From: Nocardioides carbamazepini
GTDB taxonomy: Bacteria; Actinomycetota; Actinomycetes; Propionibacteriales; Nocardioidaceae
Assembly: GCF_024614185.1 (NCBI RefSeq)
Contig: NZ_JAHTLF010000016.1
Span: forward strand, 1-64,000
Reading direction: 5' to 3'
DNA length: 64,000 nucleotides
Shown: positions 60,239 through 64,000 of the stretch, piece after piece
Position numbering within the stretch: the first letter of the stretch is position 1
Layout of the letters: the number at the start of each line of letters is the position of its first letter
Translations under genes and position numbers: made by a program
The notes under the pieces: generated by a model
What the model was told of the DNA's origin: nothing
Databases searched by the model: none
Seen by the model: the letters and a program-made list of their open reading frames with translations, nothing else

Positions 60239-61362
60239 CCGGCCGGGTCCGGCGACCCCAGCAGGTCGTCCCGACCGACCCCGGCGCCGTACCGGCTGGT
60301 CCGTCCGCTCCGGCCGGCCTCTCCGCCGGCCGTCCGTCCGGGACGAGCCTCGTCGACAGCGCCGTGTACGTCGATGGTGACCGGGTCGCGTCGCCGACGT
60401 CGCTGGCCGAGAGCTACCGGGCGCTCAACGACAACGAGCAGGCCATCGCCTGGATCGGTCTCTACCGCCCCGAGCAGCACGAGCTGGCCTCCCTGGCCGA
60501 GGAGTTCGGCCTCCACGAGCTCGCCGTCGAGGACGCGATCGTCGCGCACCAGCGCCCCAAGCTGGAGCGGTACGACGACACGCTGTTCGTCGTGCTGCGC
60601 GCGGCCCGCTATCTCGACGACGTCGAGGAGGTCGAGTTCGGCGAGGTGCACGTCTTCGTCGGCCGCGACTTCGTCGTCACGCTCCGGCACGCGGAGGCGC
60701 CCGACATCTCCGCCGTCCGCCGTCGGCTGGAGAGCAACCCCGACCTGCTCCGGCTCGGTCCCGAGGCGATCCTCTACGCGATCCTCGACCGGGTGGTCGA
60801 CGGCTATCTGCCGGTCGTGGCGGGCCTGGAGAACGACATCGACGAGATCGAGACGGAGGTGTTCGGTGGCGACCCGGCGGTCTCGCGGCGCATCTACGAG
60901 CTGACCCGCGAGGTCATCGAGTTCCAGCGCGCCACGCGCCCGCTCGCGACCGTGCTGCGCCAGCTCACCCGGGGCTTCTCGAAGTACGGCACCGACGACG
61001 AGCTGCAGCGCTACCTCCGCGACGTCGACGACCACCTCACCCAGGTGATCGAGCAGGTCGACGGCTTCCGTCAGCTGCTGCGCGACATCCTCACCGTCAA
61101 CGCGACCCTCGTCGCGCAGAAGCAGAACGAGGAGATGACGGCGCTGACCGAGGCCAGCCTCGACCAGAACGAGGAGGTCAAGCGGATCTCCGCCTGGGCG
61201 GCCATCCTGTTCGCGCCGACGCTGATCGGCACGGTCTACGGCATGAACTTCGACCACATGCCCGAGCTGCACTGGCAGCTCGGCTACCCCTTCGCCGTGG
61301 TGCTGATGGGGATGGTCAGTGTCGGGCTGTACGCCGTCTTCCGACGCCGCGGCTGGATCTAG
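60187..61362 (+). CDS. corA: CorA family Mg2+/Co2+ transporter
   Basis: A 391-residue CorA-type channel. Disordered Arg/Pro N terminus (1-60), cytoplasmic funnel domain (LASLAEEFGLHELAVEDAIVAHQRPKLERYDDTLFVVLRAARYLDD, then long helices to about 330), and two C-terminal membrane helices with the selectivity motif YGMNF followed by DHMPEL. ATG 60187 has GAGGAT 6 nt upstream; a longer frame from 60028 would start inside the leader. Confidence 0.92.
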   Translation: MSENRATRPLRTPIRSLTGRVRRPQQVVPTDPGAVPAGPSAPAGLSAGRPSGTSLVDSAVYVDGDRVASPTSLAESYRALNDNEQAIAWIGLYRPEQHELASLAEEFGLHELAVEDAIVAHQRPKLERYDDTLFVVLRAARYLDDVEEVEFGEVHVFVGRDFVVTLRHAEAPDISAVRRRLESNPDLLRLGPEAILYAILDRVVDGYLPVVAGLENDIDEIETEVFGGDPAVSRRIYELTREVIEFQRATRPLATVLRQLTRGFSKYGTDDELQRYLRDVDDHLTQVIEQVDGFRQLLRDILTVNATLVAQKQNEEMTALTEASLDQNEEVKRISAWAAILFAPTLIGTVYGMNFDHMPELHWQLGYPFAVVLMGMVSVGLYAVFRRRGWI

Positions 61363-61376
61363 AGGTTGCCGGCCCG

Positions 61377-61450
61377 CCCTTGCAACTAAGGGTTACAGGG
61401 TGAATGCCGCTGCCACAGCGCCCGGGTAGTGGCAGCAGCGCCCGGGTAGT
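61377..61450. terminator. Hairpins and 15-bp direct repeat between corA and VOC gene
   Basis: CCCTT-GCAACT-AAGGG (61377-61392) and CTGCCAC...GTGGCAG (61410-61435) could end the convergent transcripts. CAGCGCCCGGGTAGT is repeated exactly at 61416 and 61436. Confidence 0.5.
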
Positions 61451-61452
61451 CG

Positions 61453-61950
61453 TCAGAGGACCTTGGTGCCGTACATCTCGCCGAGCGGGTCGGCGAGCAG
61501 CTCGAGGCGCTCGCCGTCGGGCCCGGGGAAGTAGAGCGAGACCCTCGACTCGAGGTGGTAGGCGACGCCGGCGTCGTCGAGCTTGGCCCGCAGGTGGTCC
61601 CACCGCTCGCGGGTCACCGAGATCGCGAGGTGGTGGTGGCCGCCGAGCACCTCGGCATATGGCCCGAGGTCGAGGCCCGGCAGCGTGAAGAAGGCGAGCA
61701 GGTTGCCGGCGCCCACGTCGAAGAAGAAGTGGTCGGATCCGGCGTAGTCGCGGTTCTCGAAGATCTCGGTCAGGGGGAACTCGAGCAGCCCCTGGTAGAA
61801 GTCGATGGTCCGGCGCACGTCCGAGGACAGCAGGGCGGCGTGATGGATGCCGCGGGCGCTGCTCTCGGGGCGCTCGCCCTCGGGAGCGAGGTACTCCTTC
61901 TTGATGCGCTCGCGGTCCTTCGTGATCGCGTCGAGATCGATCGTTGCCAT
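61453..61950 (-). CDS. VOC-superfamily (glyoxalase/dioxygenase fold) protein
   Basis: A 165-residue VOC protein: RGIHHAALLSSDVRRTIDFYQGLLEFPLTEIFENRDYAGSDHFFFDVGAGNLLAFF, HHHLAISVTRERWDHLRAKLDDAG, SLYFPGPDGERLELL. The first His, the HHHLA His and the terminal Glu (RLELL) fit the metal-site positions of glyoxalase/extradiol folds. GGAGGAGAG precedes the ATG. Divergent from the MarR gene that likely controls it; substrate unknown. Confidence 0.83.
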   Translation of the reverse strand: MATIDLDAITKDRERIKKEYLAPEGERPESSARGIHHAALLSSDVRRTIDFYQGLLEFPLTEIFENRDYAGSDHFFFDVGAGNLLAFFTLPGLDLGPYAEVLGGHHHLAISVTRERWDHLRAKLDDAGVAYHLESRVSLYFPGPDGERLELLADPLGEMYGTKVL

Positions 61951-62002
61951 GTCAACTACTCTCCTCCGAGATCGTGGATGTGTCAACATTCTCCGCTAGA
62001 AT
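61950..62002. promoter_or_regulatory. Divergent VOC/MarR promoter with repeated TGTCAAC
   Basis: TGTCAAC occurs at 61950 and 61981, 31 bp (three helical turns) apart, each followed by a CTCC. TAGAAT at 61997-62002 is a -10 for the MarR gene and puts the start on its ATG. The repeats are candidate MarR contact sites. Confidence 0.5.
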
Positions 62003-62009
62003 GGCTCCG

Positions 62010-62474
62010 ATGAGTACGACGACGCGATGGCTCGACGACGAGGAGCAACGGGCCTGGCGGGCCTGGATCGACCTCAACGCCCAGCTCTCCGCGCGTCTCA
62101 ACCGCGAGCTCCAGGCCGCCAGCGGCCTCTCGATCGCCGACTACGAGATCCTCGTCGCCCTCACCGACCGCGACGTCCCCGACCGCACGCTGCGGATGTA
62201 CGAGCTCGGCGAGCGGCTGCAGTGGGAGAAGAGCCGGGTGTCCAAGCAGGTCTCCCGGATGGAGGCGCGCGGACTCGTCGAGCGCCGGCACTGCGCCGAC
62301 GACCGCAGGGGCGCCTTCGTCGACCTGACCGAGGCCGGCCAGGCCGCGATCGACGCCGCGGCACCGGGCCACGTCGCGCTCGTCCGCGAGCTGTTCTTCG
62401 AGGGGCTCAGTGCTGACCAGGTGCGCAGCCTGGGCCGCTTCGCGACGACCGTGCTGGGGCGCCTCGCCGACTGA
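62010..62474 (+). CDS. MarR-family transcriptional regulator
   Basis: A 154-residue MarR protein: WRAWIDLNAQLSARLNRELQAASGLSIADYEILVALTDR, wing-helix GERLQWEKSRVSKQVSRMEARGLVERRHCADDRRGAFVDLTEAGQ. ATG 62010 is favoured over 62001 because the TAGAAT -10 implies a leaderless message from 62009-62010. Probably represses itself and the divergent VOC gene, released by a small aromatic or similar ligand. Confidence 0.88.
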   Translation: MSTTTRWLDDEEQRAWRAWIDLNAQLSARLNRELQAASGLSIADYEILVALTDRDVPDRTLRMYELGERLQWEKSRVSKQVSRMEARGLVERRHCADDRRGAFVDLTEAGQAAIDAAAPGHVALVRELFFEGLSADQVRSLGRFATTVLGRLAD

Positions 62475-62498
62475 TCGGGCCCATGGGGCGCCAGGCGC

Positions 62499-62522
62499 TT
62501 GGCAACTGAGAAGTTGCGCCAA
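62499..62522 (+). terminator. Hairpin after MarR gene
   Basis: TTGGCAACT-GAGA-AGTTGCGCCAA: nine pairs with one bulge, 25 nt after the MarR stop, enclosed by GGCGC/GCGCC. The sequence from here to about 62640 holds no gene I can support. Confidence 0.6.
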
Positions 62523-62640
62523 TAGGTGGCCCGGTGTGTGCGTGTCGGTCCGACAGGACAGTCACGAGCCTCGCGCTGGCCTGCCGGACCGGATTCGCGC
62601 CGGGTGACCGCGCCGGCATCGAGTCGATGAGCCCCACACG

Positions 62641-63195
62641 CACGCCGAGCCGTTCTGGCACGGCCTGCTGCACGGAGCGCTCAACGGTGACGACCGCACC
62701 GTCGGCAACACCGTCACCACGGTGCAACAGGCGATGTCGCTGTTCTTCCAGGCCGACATCCGCCGCCGCTGCATCCCCAGTTCCGGCCACCCCGCCACCG
62801 ACCTCGCCGACGTGATCCGTCGCCGCGGCGCCATCTATCTCCTCGGCCGCGAGGACCCCTACGCATCCGCCAGCCCGCTGATGACCGCCGTGGCCGAACA
62901 CGTCTCGGACACAGGTCTGCTGCTGGCCAACAGCTCCCCGTGGGGAGGCCGGCTGTGCCCGCCCCTGGTCTCGGTTTCTCGACGAGCTGCCCTCGACCGC
63001 ACCGCTGCCGACCCTGCGCACCCGGATGGCCAACGAGCGGGCACCCGGGCTCTCGTTCATCTGGGCCGCCCAGACCCGGCCCCAGTTGGCCAGCATCTTC
63101 GGCGAGCACGACGCCCGGGCGTTGCTCGGCCTCACCAACACCCTGGTGATGTTCGGCGGCTCCAAGGACGTGGCCTTCACCGGACCGATGGCGTC
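62641..63195 (+). pseudogene. Fragment of conjugal-transfer coupling protein (TraD/TraG/VirD4 type)
   Basis: Plus-strand reading gives two linked pieces of one protein. First, HAEPFWHGLLHGALNG...VQQAMSLFFQADIRRRC...DVIRRRGAIYLLGRED...LLLANSSPWGGR; then, in another frame from about 62975, FLDELPSTAPLPTLRTRMANERAPGLSFIWAAQTRPQLASIFGEHDARALLGLTNTLVMFGGSKDVAF. The latter is the Walker B/sensor part of type IV coupling ATPases of actinobacterial conjugative elements. Start, Walker A and C terminus are missing and a frameshift lies near 62960, so it is a dead remnant. Confidence 0.75.
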
Positions 63196-63314
63196 GGGGC
63201 CGGGTGGGCCGTCGGCGAGCAGCTGGTCGAGGCTACGAGCAGTTCGTGATGGGTGCCGTCGTGCTCGACGACGAGCCGGGGACCCGAGGGCGTCTCGGCG
63301 AGGCTGCTGCGCAT
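63177..63314 (-). pseudogene. Truncated ORF at a rearrangement junction
   Basis: ATG 63314 with AGGAGAAG upstream begins MRSSLAETPSGPRLVVEHDG and continues THHELLVA, which looks like a genuine gene start; after about 26 codons the sequence passes into the antisense of the coupling-protein remnant and stops at 63177 (45 residues). The junction is near 63235. The original gene is unrecognised; it lay downstream of the glycosidase-like gene, 34 nt away. Confidence 0.4.
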
Positions 63315-63348
63315 GGTCTTCTCCTGCAGTGTGAGGCGCTGGCGACGG

Positions 63349-64000
63349 TCACTCGTCCGCCGGGGCCGATGCCCAGCGGAGGGTGGCGCTCGTCGCGGTC
63401 GAGTAGTTGTAGAGCATGATCTGGTCGAAGCCGTGGTCGAGGACGGCCCGCACCTTCTGGTCGAGCACGGTCTGGTCGCGGTGGTCGGTCGGCCACAGAC
63501 GGAGCGCGATAGCGACGTCCGCGCCGCCCGCAAGATCAACGGCAGTCCGGACGAACGCCAGCTCGTCGCGGACGTCCTCGACCGCGCGGCCGTACGTCGG
63601 GACGAGCAGGCCAGCTCCCCGGCGCGCCAGGCCTACGAGATCGAGCCCCTCCTGCCAGCTGGATTGCACCGGGCCGGCCCACGTCGCCGTGTTCACCATG
63701 ACGGTCAGGTCCGGACCGGCGGCGTCGACGAGCTCGCCGACCAGGCCGGTGATGGTTCGTTGTCGTTCGGCGGCGAACGCGGCGAGCTCCGGCCACATCT
63801 GGAGCAGGCCGAGGAGGTCGGCGAGCGACGTGCCAGCAGTGGGATCGCAGGAGTTCCAGATGCCTCGCAGCATCATGCGCACGCCGTCCGCCAGCGCGTC
63901 TCCGTCGATGCCGGCCTCCCGGGCGCGGGCCCGGCAGTGCTCGCAGAAGCACAGCGATCGCAGGTAGCGAGGCAGGGGGCCGTCCGGGACGCCGACGATC
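63349..64000 (-). CDS. TIM-barrel glycoside hydrolase-like protein, partial
   Basis: The minus-strand frame is open from the window edge to 63349; the start lies beyond the window. The visible C-terminal 216 residues read PRYLRSLCFCEHCRARAREAGIDGDAL near the edge, the LCFC-x2-C pattern common in uncharacterised TIM-barrel glycosidase-like proteins, then DLTVMVNTATWAGP, LVGLARRGAGLLVPTYGR, FVRTAVDLAGGADVAIALRLWP and KVRAVLDHGFDQIMLYNYS, typical beta/alpha-barrel strands. Function beyond the fold is a guess. Confidence 0.65.
   Translation of the reverse strand, partial: IVGVPDGPLPRYLRSLCFCEHCRARAREAGIDGDALADGVRMMLRGIWNSCDPTAGTSLADLLGLLQMWPELAAFAAERQRTITGLVGELVDAAGPDLTVMVNTATWAGPVQSSWQEGLDLVGLARRGAGLLVPTYGRAVEDVRDELAFVRTAVDLAGGADVAIALRLWPTDHRDQTVLDQKVRAVLDHGFDQIMLYNYSTATSATLRWASAPADE

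Overview
The window reads as chromosome of a high-GC actinobacterium, most likely Nocardioides or a close relative. The evidence is very GC-rich DNA with GTG and TTG starts, several LLM-fold (F420-type) oxidoreductases, GTP-dependent PEP carboxykinase, operator sequences of the actinobacterial KstR and KstR2 types, and a c-di-AMP riboswitch ahead of an NlpC/P60 cell-wall hydrolase. Genus assignment is inference.

1-22700: a catabolic regulon. Seven copies of a CAAG-nn-CTTG operator (about 3456, 3515, 8831, 16622, 17338, 20352, 21998) lie at its promoters. A KstR2-like TetR repressor (22049) stands divergent from a FadD3-like acyl-CoA ligase. The boxes frame a CoA-transferase, MaoC hydratase, SnoaL proteins (one an internally duplicated fusion), three LIV-type ABC genes plus a fourth but no binding protein, an acyl-CoA dehydrogenase, thiolase, amidohydrolase, two CoA ligases, two LLM oxidoreductases, four SDRs (two with ruined catalytic residues), two hotdog thioesterases and a Baeyer-Villiger-type monooxygenase. 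The set looks like uptake, CoA activation, ring oxygenation and beta-oxidation of an alicyclic or terpenoid/steroid-like compound, but it is not the textbook KstR2 set for cholesterol rings C/D. This is the best candidate here for an undescribed system.

22750-35050: a second catabolic unit. A TetR and a GAF-PucR activator flank an operator, followed by FAH-family hydrolase, metal-dependent cyclase, a complete LIV-type importer, AhpD-like protein, acyl-CoA ligase and thiolase.

35050-46115: Glu/Leu-type dehydrogenase and 4-hydroxyphenylpyruvate dioxygenase divergent from an Lrp regulator (tyrosine/phenylalanine catabolism); a region rich in inverted repeats; a Pro-rich membrane-anchored protein; PEP carboxykinase; two SDRs behind a perfect KstR box; a large FAD/Fe-S oxidase.

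46200-54480: PucR regulator plus a polar amino acid ABC importer, an FAD amine oxidase-like protein, 2-amino-3-ketobutyrate CoA ligase and threonine 3-dehydrogenase, that is, a threonine (or related amino acid) uptake and degradation operon.

54600-62480: an LLM oxidoreductase with a dienoyl-CoA isomerase-like protein, DUF4031, the riboswitch-controlled NlpC/P60 hydrolase, an unknown conserved protein, a long-form GAPDH, CorA with a Pro-rich upstream ORF, and a VOC protein divergent from a MarR regulator.

62600-64000: decayed conjugation coupling-protein DNA joined to a truncated ORF, and a partial TIM-barrel glycosidase-like gene running off the window.
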